In this document: one piece after another, positions 53,464-62,490 of the stretch
How positions within the stretch are numbered: position 1 is the first letter of the stretch
How the letters are laid out: each line of letters begins with the position of its first letter
Source of the DNA: Paenibacillus_AQ nitricinens
Lineage (GTDB): Bacteria; Bacillota; Bacilli; Paenibacillales; Paenibacillaceae
Assembly: GCF_052056485.1 (NCBI RefSeq)
Contig: NZ_CP183948.1
Coordinates: 1,922,001 to 1,986,000, forward strand
Length of the DNA stretch: 64,000 bases
Direction of reading: 5' to 3'
Notes under the pieces: model-generated
What the model was told of the DNA's origin: nothing
The model's database searches: none
Seen by the model: the letters and a program-made list of their open reading frames with translations, nothing else
Position numbers and translations under genes: made by a program

Positions 53464-54302
53464 GCAGAAAGATCGCGAACTTTATTCGCTTAAGTGGTAG
53501 TTACATCATCTTGATTGCTTTGTCGATAGCGGCACTCTATCCGGCCCTCTGGATTCTATTTGCTTCCTTCCGGCCTGGTAAATCATTGTACAGCAAAACG
53601 TTTATCCCTGAACAATTCACCTTCGATCACTACAGAGAATTGTTCACGTCACCAAGCTATATGTTTGGAACTTGGTATGCGAATACATTGAAAATAGCCA
53701 TATTCTCCATGCTTATCGGTGTAGTACTTACCTTGTTAACCAGTTATGCTGTATCCAGATTCCGGTTTAAAGCGCGTAAAACAGCATTATCTACGGTTCT
53801 GATCCTTGGGATGTTCCCTGGTTTTATGAGTATGATTGCCATTTATATGCTCCTTAAGGAGTTTAATTTGCTGGATACGCATATTGCCTTGATTATCGTT
53901 TATGCAGCCGGGGCGCCGCTCGGGGGGACCTTTATCGCCAAAGGCTTCCTCGACACCATTCCTCGTTCTTTGGATGAGGCGGCTCGAATAGACGGGGCGA
54001 GCAATTTCGGTATCTTTATGCGAATTATTCTTCCCTTGTCACGCCCTATGATCACTTACATGGCACTGACTCAGTTTGTCGGTCCTTGGGTCGATTTCAT
54101 TTTTGCCAGACTTATTTTACGGACGAAGGAAAACTGGACCGTCGCAGTTGGAATGTGGGATATGGTTAACACGAACCAAAACACTAACTTTACCTTGTTC
54201 TCTGCCGGTGCTGTTCTGATCTCTATTCCGATTATGATTTTGTTTGTATTCTTGCAGCGTCTGCTTGTAGATGGATTGACCGCAGGAGCCAGTAAAGGGT
54301 AA
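53460..54302 (+). CDS. mdxG: Maltodextrin ABC transporter permease MdxG
   Basis: A 280-residue MalG-type permease with six membrane segments and the EAA loop DEAARIDGASNFGIFMRI near residue 172. The C-terminal FLQRLLVDGLTAGASKG is the usual MalG ending. Its ATG overlaps the mdxF stop codon (ATGA), with AAAGAGGA as ribosome binding site inside mdxF. It completes the maltodextrin importer, whose products feed neopullulanase, MalL and maltose phosphorylase. Confidence 0.94.
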   Translation: MSRKIANFIRLSGSYIILIALSIAALYPALWILFASFRPGKSLYSKTFIPEQFTFDHYRELFTSPSYMFGTWYANTLKIAIFSMLIGVVLTLLTSYAVSRFRFKARKTALSTVLILGMFPGFMSMIAIYMLLKEFNLLDTHIALIIVYAAGAPLGGTFIAKGFLDTIPRSLDEAARIDGASNFGIFMRIILPLSRPMITYMALTQFVGPWVDFIFARLILRTKENWTVAVGMWDMVNTNQNTNFTLFSAGAVLISIPIMILFVFLQRLLVDGLTAGASKG

Positions 54303-54332
54303 ACGGAAATACTTCAAACTAATGAATGAACA

Positions 54333-54371
54333 GGGTACAGCCTTTGTACAGAAATGGAGGGCTGTACCCTT
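54333..54371 (+). terminator. Terminator after mdxG
   Basis: Arms AGGGTACAGCC and GGCTGTACCCT form a perfect 11-bp stem 30 bp after the mdxG stop codon, followed by TATTCC. The tail is only weakly T-rich, so some read-through into the chemoreceptor gene is possible. Confidence 0.7.
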
Positions 54372-54395
54372 ATTCCATTATAGGGAGTGAACATA

Positions 54396-56450
54396 ATGAA
54401 AAAGCTATGGACTCTACAAATTAGATCCGTTGGAATAAAGCTGTTCGTTATTCTATTCAGCTCCATAGTGCTCTTATCTTCTGTACTAGGATTGACTTCA
54501 TATTTTGCTGCTAAAGATATCATTACAGATGAGGTTGCCGCAGCCTCTTCGCAGTCTGTAGTTCAAGCAGCGGACAAGCTGGATTTTGTCCTAACAGAAT
54601 ACGAAGCGCTCTCAAGGCAGTTTGCCCTCGACTCCGCATTAAAAGGTGATTTGGAAAACATAAAAAGTGGAGAACTTACAACGGTAGCCAAAGTTTCCGC
54701 GGAAGATCGGATTCGTAGAAAGCTAGACTTAGTTAAAGGATCAGATGAGCGGATGTATGGCGTCAGACTGGTATCTAAGAGCTTGGAAGAAACGGAATCG
54801 TATAAATCTACTGGCATTAGTGGCCTTCGTAGTGATGAAGGTATTGCTGAAAGACTGAAACAAATTGCAGATGCTAAAGGGGAGCCAGTGTGGTTTCCGG
54901 TTCGTGAGAAGGGCTTCTTTGATGCTTATACTGAACCTACTTTAACTATGGGGAGATTGCTTCGCAATCTTGTACATCCTGAAGCGGAGTATTATATGCT
55001 GATCGAAGTTAAAGGCAAGGCCATGACCGAAATGTTGTCTAATCTTCAGATTGGAATTACGGGTGAGATTCGAATTTTGAGCACAGAAGGTAACATAGTT
55101 TATGGTGCGGATCATGCTAAACTGGGTCAACCCTCTTACATAAAAGTAACAGATGAGCAAGATGTAGAGAAGAAACATTCCTTTACAGCAGCCGATGAGA
55201 ACGGAAGTCCGCAGCTTGTCGTGTATCAGCCTTTAAAAACTGCGAAGTGGACACTCATGGGCTATGCACCGGTCAGTGATTTTACGAAGTCGGCGGACAA
55301 GCTTCTGTATATCACGTTCTCTGTGGTGCTGGCAGCTGCCGTGATAGCCCTGTTAATTGGTTATATTCTGGTTCGTTTGGTTGGACGTCCTCTGGGTAAG
55401 CTGGCGACTTTAATGGAAGATGGCGAACGAGGAAATCTTCGGGTACGAACGAATTTTAAAGGTAAGGATGAGATTGGCCGGCTTGGGCATAGCTTCAACA
55501 AAATGATGGAGCAAATTTCTCTTCTGGCAAGCCAGAGTGAGATGTCAGCGGATGAAGTGCTGGGTACCTCGGAACAATTAGTTAAAGCATCAGGTACAAC
55601 CTCACTTCATGCCAGAGAGGTCGCGTCTGCTACGGGTGAGATTGCACTTGGAGCCGCCAGCCTTGCTGCTGAAGCAGAAAGAAGCCATCATAATGTCGAA
55701 ATCATTGGCAGTAAAATGAGCCAAGTAACTGAATTAAATACAGTAATGGATGCTTCTGCGGAGCGGGTTATCGAGGTTAGTGATCAGGGGACAGAGCTGA
55801 TGAAGCTGCTAGTAGAGCAGAGTGAATCTACGGTGGAGATGTTCAATCGGATACAAGAAAACTCCAATAAGCTTAGAGAGAGTACACATTTAATTCGCAG
55901 TATTCTTAGTCCTATGATAGCCGTGAATAAGCAGACCAATATCTTGGCACTAAATGCCACCATAGAAGCGGTAAGAGCGGGTGCGGCAGGCAGAGGTTTT
56001 ATAGTGATTGCGGATGAAATCAGACAGCTCGCTAACCAATCGAATGAGTCGATTCAATCGGTTTCCAAGATTACAGAAGAGATTGGTCTACACATTGAGA
56101 ACACCGTTAAGGATATCAATGAGACCGCTCCAAAGTTTCGTGAACAGATTTCTTCCGTACGGGAGTCATCGACGATATTTGCCAGTGTGAAAGAGGAAAT
56201 GGAACACTTCATGGGACATATTAATGAATCCTCATCTTCTATTCATGAACTGATAGCGTTTCAGCGTCAATTAGGCGAATCCATGGCGAGTGTCAGTGCC
56301 ATAGTGCAGCAGACAACGGCTTCGACAGAGGAGGTAGCTTCGATGTCCTCACAGCAGTTTACTGTAAGTGAGGAGCTTGTTGCTTTATCTCAAAAGCTAG
56401 AGAGCTTAGCAGCAGATCTTAAGCAATCTATGGTTTCTTTTCAAGTATGA
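54396..56450 (+). CDS. Methyl-accepting chemotaxis protein
   Basis: A 684-residue chemoreceptor. A membrane segment at about 11-35, an outside Cache-type sensor (about 40-295), a second membrane segment (LLYITFSVVLAAAVIALLIGYILV, about 305-328), a HAMP domain (RPLGKLATLMEDGERGNLRVRT region) and a cytoplasmic signalling domain whose tip includes NILALNATIEAVRAGAAGRGF. AGGGAG lies 8 nt before ATG 54396. It follows the maltodextrin importer in the same direction, so it could sense maltodextrins or their binding protein; that link is inferred from position only. Confidence 0.92.
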   Translation: MKKLWTLQIRSVGIKLFVILFSSIVLLSSVLGLTSYFAAKDIITDEVAAASSQSVVQAADKLDFVLTEYEALSRQFALDSALKGDLENIKSGELTTVAKVSAEDRIRRKLDLVKGSDERMYGVRLVSKSLEETESYKSTGISGLRSDEGIAERLKQIADAKGEPVWFPVREKGFFDAYTEPTLTMGRLLRNLVHPEAEYYMLIEVKGKAMTEMLSNLQIGITGEIRILSTEGNIVYGADHAKLGQPSYIKVTDEQDVEKKHSFTAADENGSPQLVVYQPLKTAKWTLMGYAPVSDFTKSADKLLYITFSVVLAAAVIALLIGYILVRLVGRPLGKLATLMEDGERGNLRVRTNFKGKDEIGRLGHSFNKMMEQISLLASQSEMSADEVLGTSEQLVKASGTTSLHAREVASATGEIALGAASLAAEAERSHHNVEIIGSKMSQVTELNTVMDASAERVIEVSDQGTELMKLLVEQSESTVEMFNRIQENSNKLRESTHLIRSILSPMIAVNKQTNILALNATIEAVRAGAAGRGFIVIADEIRQLANQSNESIQSVSKITEEIGLHIENTVKDINETAPKFREQISSVRESSTIFASVKEEMEHFMGHINESSSSIHELIAFQRQLGESMASVSAIVQQTTASTEEVASMSSQQFTVSEELVALSQKLESLAADLKQSMVSFQV

Positions 56451-56478
56451 GAATTAAATCTTATTAGTAAAAACAATA

Positions 56479-56522
56479 AAACGAGCAACTCTCCTATGTA
56501 TTGGAGTTTTGCTCGTTTTTTT
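56479..56522 (+). terminator. Terminator of the chemoreceptor gene
   Basis: Outer arms AAACGAGCAA and TTGCTCGTTT, inner CTCC/GGAG, followed by a run of T residues. A classical strong intrinsic terminator 29 bp after the stop codon. Confidence 0.93.
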
Positions 56523-56614
56523 AACTTAATGACTTTAAGGCGTTCTTCTTGTCTTAGAAGGAGTTTGGGAGATACACTTGGATTAACATTTTAATAGTAG
56601 AAAAGAGTGATCGA

Positions 56615-57547
56615 TTGACAAATTTGCATCTAAGTCTTAGTGGGAGTCTTTTTCAGCAGGCATTAATTGAAGGGGATTATAGTCCTCATTTTTTTGCTTA
56701 CTATTATAAACAATGGAACAATTACTATATGTCCTACCATCAGCATAATTCAACCGAAATTATGTATTTGATCTCAGGGAGCTGTGTCGTGGATGTTCAC
56801 CCGAGAGCGGGGCAAGAAGAGAGATTTAGATTAAAACGGGGAGAATTGATCATCCTTGATGCGAATGTTCCGCACAGACTGATTGTCGAGGATGGGGCGC
56901 CCTGTAGAATGCTGAATGTGGAGTTTGGATTTACGGAATATACAGGGGTTGCTCCATCTATCGGCAAGCTCGCTCGGAAAGAAGCGGCACTTGCTGAATG
57001 GTTAAAGGTTCCCTTTTCCAGTCTAGTCATGCCTGATCCGGAGGAAATTTATCATGTTCTAAAAGGACTTGTACTGGAGCTTGATCAAAGTGGCGGGAAA
57101 GGTGGAAGTATGGTCGACTTATTGTTTTGTGAGCTTCTGCTTCGATTATCTAGCTTGCGACAGGATCAGCTTCATGCCAGTCAACAGCCGTCACAGCTCT
57201 ATGTGCGGCGTAGTATCGAATTCCTGCATCAGAATTACGACCAGAGTATTCAGGTTAAGGATATCGCTGCCGCGGTCAATCTGCATCCCGGATATCTGCA
57301 TCGTATTTTTAAGTCACATACAGGTAGGACACTCAGTGATTATTTGAATATGCTGCGAATGGAGAAAGCGAAGATGCTGCTGGGGCAAAGTGATATTCCG
57401 ATTGCTGAAATTGCCGATTATGTAGGAATTAGTAGCAGACAATATTTTCATCTCCTCTTCAAGAAATATACTGACTGCACACCCGTAGAATATCGTAATT
57501 CCATTGAGCGTCATGCTTGGAGTTATGAAGAGATGGATGTTCAATAG
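56615..57547 (+). CDS. AraC-family regulator of the alpha-galactosidase gene
   Basis: A 310-residue regulator with an N-terminal cupin-type sensor (about 30-110: MSYHQHNSTEIMYLISG, LIILDANVPHRL) and a C-terminal AraC double helix-turn-helix (about 205-300: IAAAVNLHPGYLHRIFKSHTG; IADYVGISSRQYFHLLFKKY). No ATG is available near the N-terminus, so TTG 56615 is taken as start, with AAGAG about 7 nt upstream. It lies 118 bp before the GH4 gene in the same direction and probably activates it in response to a galactoside, like MsmR/RafR-type regulators. Confidence 0.9.
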   Translation: MTNLHLSLSGSLFQQALIEGDYSPHFFAYYYKQWNNYYMSYHQHNSTEIMYLISGSCVVDVHPRAGQEERFRLKRGELIILDANVPHRLIVEDGAPCRMLNVEFGFTEYTGVAPSIGKLARKEAALAEWLKVPFSSLVMPDPEEIYHVLKGLVLELDQSGGKGGSMVDLLFCELLLRLSSLRQDQLHASQQPSQLYVRRSIEFLHQNYDQSIQVKDIAAAVNLHPGYLHRIFKSHTGRTLSDYLNMLRMEKAKMLLGQSDIPIAEIADYVGISSRQYFHLLFKKYTDCTPVEYRNSIERHAWSYEEMDVQ

Positions 57548-57617
57548 ACAAGTCAGGATTTTTGACACCTTCCTTCAAAAGAGGTCATGATATTGGTTAC
57601 GCTTTCCCTAGCGCCCC

Positions 57618-57626
57618 TGCTACAAT
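57618..57626 (+). promoter_or_regulatory. Extended -10 promoter of melA
   Basis: TGCTACAAT is an extended -10 box 39 bp before the melA start. The upstream -35 region is poor, in keeping with activation by the adjacent AraC-type protein. Confidence 0.55.
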
Positions 57627-57665
57627 GGACAGGAACAATCAATTCATTACCGGAGGATGATAAGG

Positions 57666-59171
57666 ATGTCATTTAAAGTGTCTTTTATTGGGGCAGGCAG
57701 CATTGGATTTACCCGTGGATTGTTGCGGGACTTACTAACCGTGCCGGAATTTAATCATATTGAAGTCTCGTTTATGGATATTAATAGCCACAACCTGGAG
57801 ATGGTTACCGAACTGTGCCAACGTGATATTAGAGAGAATGGATTAAATATTCAAATCCAGGCAACGACGGATCGAAGAGAAGCCCTGAAGGATTCCAAGT
57901 ACGTATTTTGTACTATTCGTATGGGTGGGCTGGAAGCATTTGCTACAGATGTGGATATTCCTTTGAAATACGGCGTTGATCAGTGCGTAGGGGATACCCT
58001 TTGTGCAGGAGGCATTATGTATGGTCAGCGCGGGATTGCGGAAATGCTGAATATTTGCCGTGATATTAGGGAGATGGCTGCGCCGGATGTACTCCTGCTT
58101 AACTATTCGAATCCTATGGCTATGCTGACTTGGGCTTGCAACAAATACGGCGGTGTACGGACGATTGGTCTGTGTCATGGAGTGCAGCATGGGCATGGGC
58201 AAATTGCAGATGTGTATGGGCTGAAGAAGTCAGAAGTCGATATTATCTGTGCGGGTATCAATCACCAGACTTGGTATATTTCAGCGAGTCATCAGGGAAA
58301 GGATTTGACCGAAGGTCTTTTAGAAGCTTTTGAGAATCATCCAGAATTCAGTCGCACAGAAAAAGTTCGGATCGACATGCTGCGCCGGTTTGGATATTAC
58401 AGTACTGAATCCAATGGTCACCTAAGTGAATATGTGCCATGGTACCGTAAACGGAGCGATGAAATTATGGATTGGATCGACCTAGGAAGCTGGATTAACG
58501 GAGAGACTGGCGGATATCTACGTGTCTGCACTGAAGGGCGGAATTGGTTCGAAACGGATTTTCCGAATTGGATGAAGGACCCGGCACTGGAGTATACGGT
58601 GGAGAATCGTGGAGAAGAGCATGGCTCTTTTATTATTGAAGGATTGGAAACGGGCAGAGTGTACAGAGGTCACTTTAACACTGTGAACAATGGTGTGATC
58701 TCTAATTTGCCGGATGATGCGATCATCGAAGCACCGGGGTATGTGGACCGGAACGGGATATCGATGCCGCTTGTGGGAGAATTACCGCTTGGTCTCGCAG
58801 CGGTGTGCAACGTTAGTATCTCAGTGCAACGTCTAGCCGTCGAAGCCGCGGTGCATGGCGATGACAAGCTGCTGCGTCAAGCCTTTATGATGGATCCGCT
58901 CGTGGGTGCCGTATGTAACCCGAAAGAAATCTGGCAGATGGTCGATGAGATGCTCGTAGCTGGGGAGCAGTGGCTGCCACAATACAGCGAGGCCATTGCA
59001 AAAGCGAAGGAGCGCTTAGCTACAGGAAATCTGATTCCAACGAAGACTAATAACGAAGGCGCTGCTCGCCTGAAGGTGAAAACGGTGGAAGAGATGATGC
59101 AGGATCGGGATACAGCGAATAGAAATGCCGGTGAGTCTGACAAAGGCAAGGATAGGGAAAAGGCTCATTAG
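57666..59171 (+). CDS. melA: GH4 NAD-dependent alpha-galactosidase
   Basis: A 501-residue family 4 glycosidase. The NAD-binding FIGAGSIGFTRGL is at the N-terminus, NYSNPMAMLTWA and LCHGVQ with metal ligand Cys170 lie in the middle, and ICAGINHQTWY follows. GH4 enzymes need NAD and a divalent metal and cleave through oxidation-elimination; the CHGV motif is that of alpha-galactosidases of the MelA group. ATG 57666 has GGAGG 9 nt upstream; the ATG at 57657 directly abuts that site. It would release galactose from melibiose or raffinose-type sugars. No dedicated galactoside transporter lies in the window. Confidence 0.92.
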   Translation: MSFKVSFIGAGSIGFTRGLLRDLLTVPEFNHIEVSFMDINSHNLEMVTELCQRDIRENGLNIQIQATTDRREALKDSKYVFCTIRMGGLEAFATDVDIPLKYGVDQCVGDTLCAGGIMYGQRGIAEMLNICRDIREMAAPDVLLLNYSNPMAMLTWACNKYGGVRTIGLCHGVQHGHGQIADVYGLKKSEVDIICAGINHQTWYISASHQGKDLTEGLLEAFENHPEFSRTEKVRIDMLRRFGYYSTESNGHLSEYVPWYRKRSDEIMDWIDLGSWINGETGGYLRVCTEGRNWFETDFPNWMKDPALEYTVENRGEEHGSFIIEGLETGRVYRGHFNTVNNGVISNLPDDAIIEAPGYVDRNGISMPLVGELPLGLAAVCNVSISVQRLAVEAAVHGDDKLLRQAFMMDPLVGAVCNPKEIWQMVDEMLVAGEQWLPQYSEAIAKAKERLATGNLIPTKTNNEGAARLKVKTVEEMMQDRDTANRNAGESDKGKDREKAH

Positions 59172-59254
59172 ATTGTAGTGGGTGCAGCACACTTGGAAGA
59201 AGCGATAACAAAGGCACTGTGAGACGGCTTCAGACAGTTGATTAGAGCTCCTTT

Positions 59255-59304
59255 ATATAAACAACCTCCCCTCCCAAGCACTGGGATGTGGAGGCTGTTT
59301 ATAT
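59255..59304. repeat. Inverted repeat downstream of melA
   Basis: Arms ATATAAACA-CCTCC and GGAGG-TGTTTATAT pair over 14 bp with one mismatch around a 20-nt loop. No clear T tail, so it may be an mRNA-stabilising stem or part of a double terminator with the next hairpin. Confidence 0.6.
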
Positions 59305-59367
59305 GGGTTTCTATCCGATAGCTCCGAACCTTGGAGCCCCCAAGCTGGGTAGAGGAATCCCCAAAAT

Positions 59368-59410
59368 ATGAGTATCCCAAAAGTCATGAAATGACTGATG
59401 GGATACTCAT
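59368..59410. terminator. Terminator hairpin between melA and yhbH
   Basis: Perfect 12-bp arms ATGAGTATCCCA and TGGGATACTCAT enclose a second stem AGTCAT/ATGACT. It lies 10 bp after the yhbH stop and can serve both convergent genes. Confidence 0.75.
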
Positions 59411-59420
59411 GTATAGGTGA

Positions 59421-60593
59421 TTATGAAGTTACAGTACCCTTTTGACTGAAGAAGGTCTTTAGCGCCTGGTACACTTCTTTTTTGTCTTTAATGACATAAT
59501 GCATGAATTGCTCGTGCTTCAGATGACGATAAGCGGACATTAGTGTGCTGCTGCGGTTGTACTGATTCACTTCCCCGTAACCAAACATATTGCTTCGTTT
59601 TAGCAATTCTCCAATTAGCTTCACACAACGTTCGTTGTCGGAGGTGAGGTTATCGCCATCAGAGAAGTGAAACGGATAAATGTTGTACTGCGCTGGCGGG
59701 TATCGGCTATCGATAATCTCAATCGCTTTTTGATAGGCTGAGGAACAGATGGTTCCCCCACTCTCGCCACGAGTGAAGAAATCATGCTCGCTGACCTCTT
59801 TGGCCTCCGTATGGTGGGCGAGAAAGACAATCTCTACCTTCTCATACTGGCGGCGCAGAAAACGGGTCATCCAGAAGAAGAAGCTGCGGGCGCAGTATTT
59901 TTCAAAAGATCCCATCGAACCTGACGTATCCATCATCGCAATAATGACCGCATTGGAGTGAGGCGTTCGAATGTCATCCCATGTTTTGTAGCGCAGATCA
60001 TCAGGACTTATGCTGTGAATGCCGGGATTTCCTCTGCTTGCATTACGCCGAAGATTCTCCAGCAGGGTACGTTTCTTATCGATGTTGGACATCATGCCTT
60101 TTTTACGGATATCGTTGAAGATGATGGATTTAACCTCAATCTCTTCCTTATTCTTGGGCTTCAGATGTGGCAACTCCATATCCTGAAACAAGATGTCCTC
60201 TAGATCCTCCAGATTGACCTCTGCTTCCACGGTATCTTGACCAGGTTGATCGCCTGCTTTTTCCCCCTTGCCGGGCTGTGCTGACTGTGAATCCCGCCCA
60301 AGTACATCGCCGACCTGACTTTCCCCGTCGCCCTGTCCTACATGCTTTTGCTTACGAAAGTTATAAATAATTCGGTACTCATCCAGACTGCGAATCGGAA
60401 CCTTAACAATCTGCTTACCGCCTGACAAAATAATATTTTCTTCGGTCACGAGATCCGGCAAATTATCCTTAATAGCTTCTCTGACCTTTTGTTGATGACG
60501 CTCCTGATCCTGATGGCCTTTGCGATGAAGGGACCAGTCTTCTTTTGAGACTACAAAGGAAAAGGGACCAGATGAATGCGACAGGATGACCAC
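59421..60593 (-). CDS. yhbH: Sporulation protein YhbH (DUF444)
   Basis: A DUF444 protein of about 390 residues, the length of B. subtilis YhbH. It starts with VVSKEDWSLHRKGHQDQERH and VREAIKDNLPDLVTEENII, then KHVGQGDGESQVGDVLGRD, a low-complexity linker rich in Gly, Gln and acidic residues, and a von Willebrand A-like domain with the metal site DTSGSMG. The family works with the SpoVR and PrkA proteins in sporulating and stationary cells. No ATG lies near the conserved N-terminus: GTG 60593 or CTG 60584 are possible, the latter 8 nt after GGGAGG. The frame stays open to 60821, but that stretch overlaps the next gene and is not conserved-looking. Confidence 0.85.
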   Translation of the reverse strand: MVILSHSSGPFSFVVSKEDWSLHRKGHQDQERHQQKVREAIKDNLPDLVTEENIILSGGKQIVKVPIRSLDEYRIIYNFRKQKHVGQGDGESQVGDVLGRDSQSAQPGKGEKAGDQPGQDTVEAEVNLEDLEDILFQDMELPHLKPKNKEEIEVKSIIFNDIRKKGMMSNIDKKRTLLENLRRNASRGNPGIHSISPDDLRYKTWDDIRTPHSNAVIIAMMDTSGSMGSFEKYCARSFFFWMTRFLRRQYEKVEIVFLAHHTEAKEVSEHDFFTRGESGGTICSSAYQKAIEIIDSRYPPAQYNIYPFHFSDGDNLTSDNERCVKLIGELLKRSNMFGYGEVNQYNRSSTLMSAYRHLKHEQFMHYVIKDKKEVYQALKTFFSQKGTVTS

Positions 60594-60804
60594 CTCCCAT
60601 GGAATATAAATGTTAATCGAGGGAACCTTTTGCAAAGCCTCACTTTGTGAGGATGTTTTGAAAATATAAGAAAGTATAGGTTTTACCCTATACATTATCC
60701 TTATATTTCTCGAGAAACGGTTATCGTCTTTAGAAGACGACAACGTCGTTTCTTCTTGGGTTGTAACTAAAGTATATTCATGGGGATGGGGGATATGTGA
60801 TTTC

Positions 60805-62490
60805 TTATTCGCTGATCTCATCCACGGTCAATGTATAACTGTTCGACTGGCTCTCGCCAGCATATTCACGTCCATCCAAATTGAAAGAATATTGAGCGGT
60901 TACTAAGCCTTTAAGGAAACGGATCATTACATGTTCACTTACCCTGACAAAATAATGGATGTTTACAGTAGCAGCACCTTTGACTGTCCCTAGCGACAAG
61001 ATACCGTTAAATGAAGATTGTGGATTTGGAATTCCGTCAATCACAATACTGCTAGGATCAATAAGACATTCCTCCGGTGATAGCCGATCAAGGGATATTT
61101 TTGCTGGCCAATTCCCACTATTCGTTAGGGAGACCCAGCACTGGACATGTTCTCCTTCTTCCACAAGGGTAGGCTTTGCATGAGTTTCGAGAGAAATCAC
61201 AGGTGTGACGATTAAGGTAGTAACGGTATTGGAACGAGAGGTTTGTCTCACTGTTCGTCCGTCCGGGAGTACAAAAGTATACTGAACACTTCCATGGTTT
61301 TGTACAGCTCCGATGGCCTGAATGTTTATAGCTGCGGGGACGCTCACTTGAAAGACTACGACTGCTGAAGTTCCGCCTCTTAAAGTACCAAGCTGAATGC
61401 CGTCTGCGGGACGGGCTCCTTTTTGCATGACTCCATTTAACAGAACACTATCCCATACGAAAAGAGTGCCGGGAGGAATAGCATCCGTCAGGATTGCATT
61501 TACGGCCAAGTTCCCGCTGTTGCTTACAGTTAGTTCATATCTTAGGTGGTCACCTGGAGCTGCTGTAACATGATCTACTCTCTTGCTGATGGTGACACCT
61601 GCCAGAACAAGTGAGACAACGACGGTGTTACTCTCGGTTATAGTGGGATCGTCATCGACGGTATAAATGACAGTTGCCCGATTAGTCAGGTCCAAGGATG
61701 GAGGGATCTCAGTCACTCGAACACGAAAAGAAATATCAATACTTAGGTCTTTATCAAGCTGACCGATTCCTATTCCTTGCATAGGATCTGATTCTGGATA
61801 ATAGACTCCACCTGCAATGACGCTCCCTGGAATGAACACAGCTCCGTTCGGAATAGATATCGTTGCGCTGATTTGATTTAATAGGCTGTTACCTTCGTTC
61901 GTGAGCCGTAATGTATAGGTAACTACATCGCCTATAAAAGAGGTCGGAGTGCTTGCGGTCAACGAGGTAGAGAGCTGATACGAAAGCAAAGAAACGAATA
62001 CGGAATTAGAATATAAATCCCCGTTAATGATCCTTCCCTCCGGTGTAGCAAAAGAAAAACGGCCTAGTGCTTTATTTTGTAGCACAAGCGTAGAAGGCAG
62101 TGAGATGATAACGACTTGAAAGGCGATGTTCACCTGACTCTGTGGAGCGATGGAACCTAGCGTTATGCCTGAAGACGGTGTAGCCCCTGGGAGAGGCACA
62201 CCGTCTCTAAGCACGCTGTTAGAAATAAAGGATACACCCTCTGGAAGAGTGTCGTACACAGTTACCACAGCTTCTGTGTTCCCATTGTTGGAAGCTGTAA
62301 TGGTATACACTAGAGTGTCACCTAATGAGGCATGGGATTTGTCTGTACTCTTCAGCAATGAAAGCACGGGGCCCACGACCGGGGTGTTAACGGTATTGGA
62401 ATAGACAATGCCGTCAACACCCGCTGCCGAGTTGAAGAGTACCATAGATTGATTGGTTACGACAGGCTGGGTACGTGAGCCGGGAATCAT
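60805..62490 (-). CDS. DUF11-repeat surface protein, C-terminal part (frame-shifted from upstream part)
   Basis: A 561-residue frame with the end of one and then four more DUF11-like beta-sandwich repeats of roughly 120-130 residues (motifs SLGDTLVYTITASNNGNTEA, PEGVSFISNSVLRDGVPLP, LGSIAP, and their equivalents). The last repeat is degenerate and the protein ends in TVDEISE without LPXTG, SLH or membrane anchor. The ATG at 62490 overlaps the stop of the upstream frame by 4 bp but has no ribosome binding site, and its first 35 residues look like the missing end of the repeat broken at 62487. I read it as the tail of one long gene with a frameshift, natural or from a sequencing error; coupled translation is the alternative. 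Confidence 0.75.
   Translation of the reverse strand: MIPGSRTQPVVTNQSMVLFNSAAGVDGIVYSNTVNTPVVGPVLSLLKSTDKSHASLGDTLVYTITASNNGNTEAVVTVYDTLPEGVSFISNSVLRDGVPLPGATPSSGITLGSIAPQSQVNIAFQVVIISLPSTLVLQNKALGRFSFATPEGRIINGDLYSNSVFVSLLSYQLSTSLTASTPTSFIGDVVTYTLRLTNEGNSLLNQISATISIPNGAVFIPGSVIAGGVYYPESDPMQGIGIGQLDKDLSIDISFRVRVTEIPPSLDLTNRATVIYTVDDDPTITESNTVVVSLVLAGVTISKRVDHVTAAPGDHLRYELTVSNSGNLAVNAILTDAIPPGTLFVWDSVLLNGVMQKGARPADGIQLGTLRGGTSAVVVFQVSVPAAINIQAIGAVQNHGSVQYTFVLPDGRTVRQTSRSNTVTTLIVTPVISLETHAKPTLVEEGEHVQCWVSLTNSGNWPAKISLDRLSPEECLIDPSSIVIDGIPNPQSSFNGILSLGTVKGAATVNIHYFVRVSEHVMIRFLKGLVTAQYSFNLDGREYAGESQSNSYTLTVDEISE

Noticed and set aside
59160..59420. Possible small gene between melA and yhbH
   Set aside because: Only stacked hairpins and short frames without ribosome binding sites are present.
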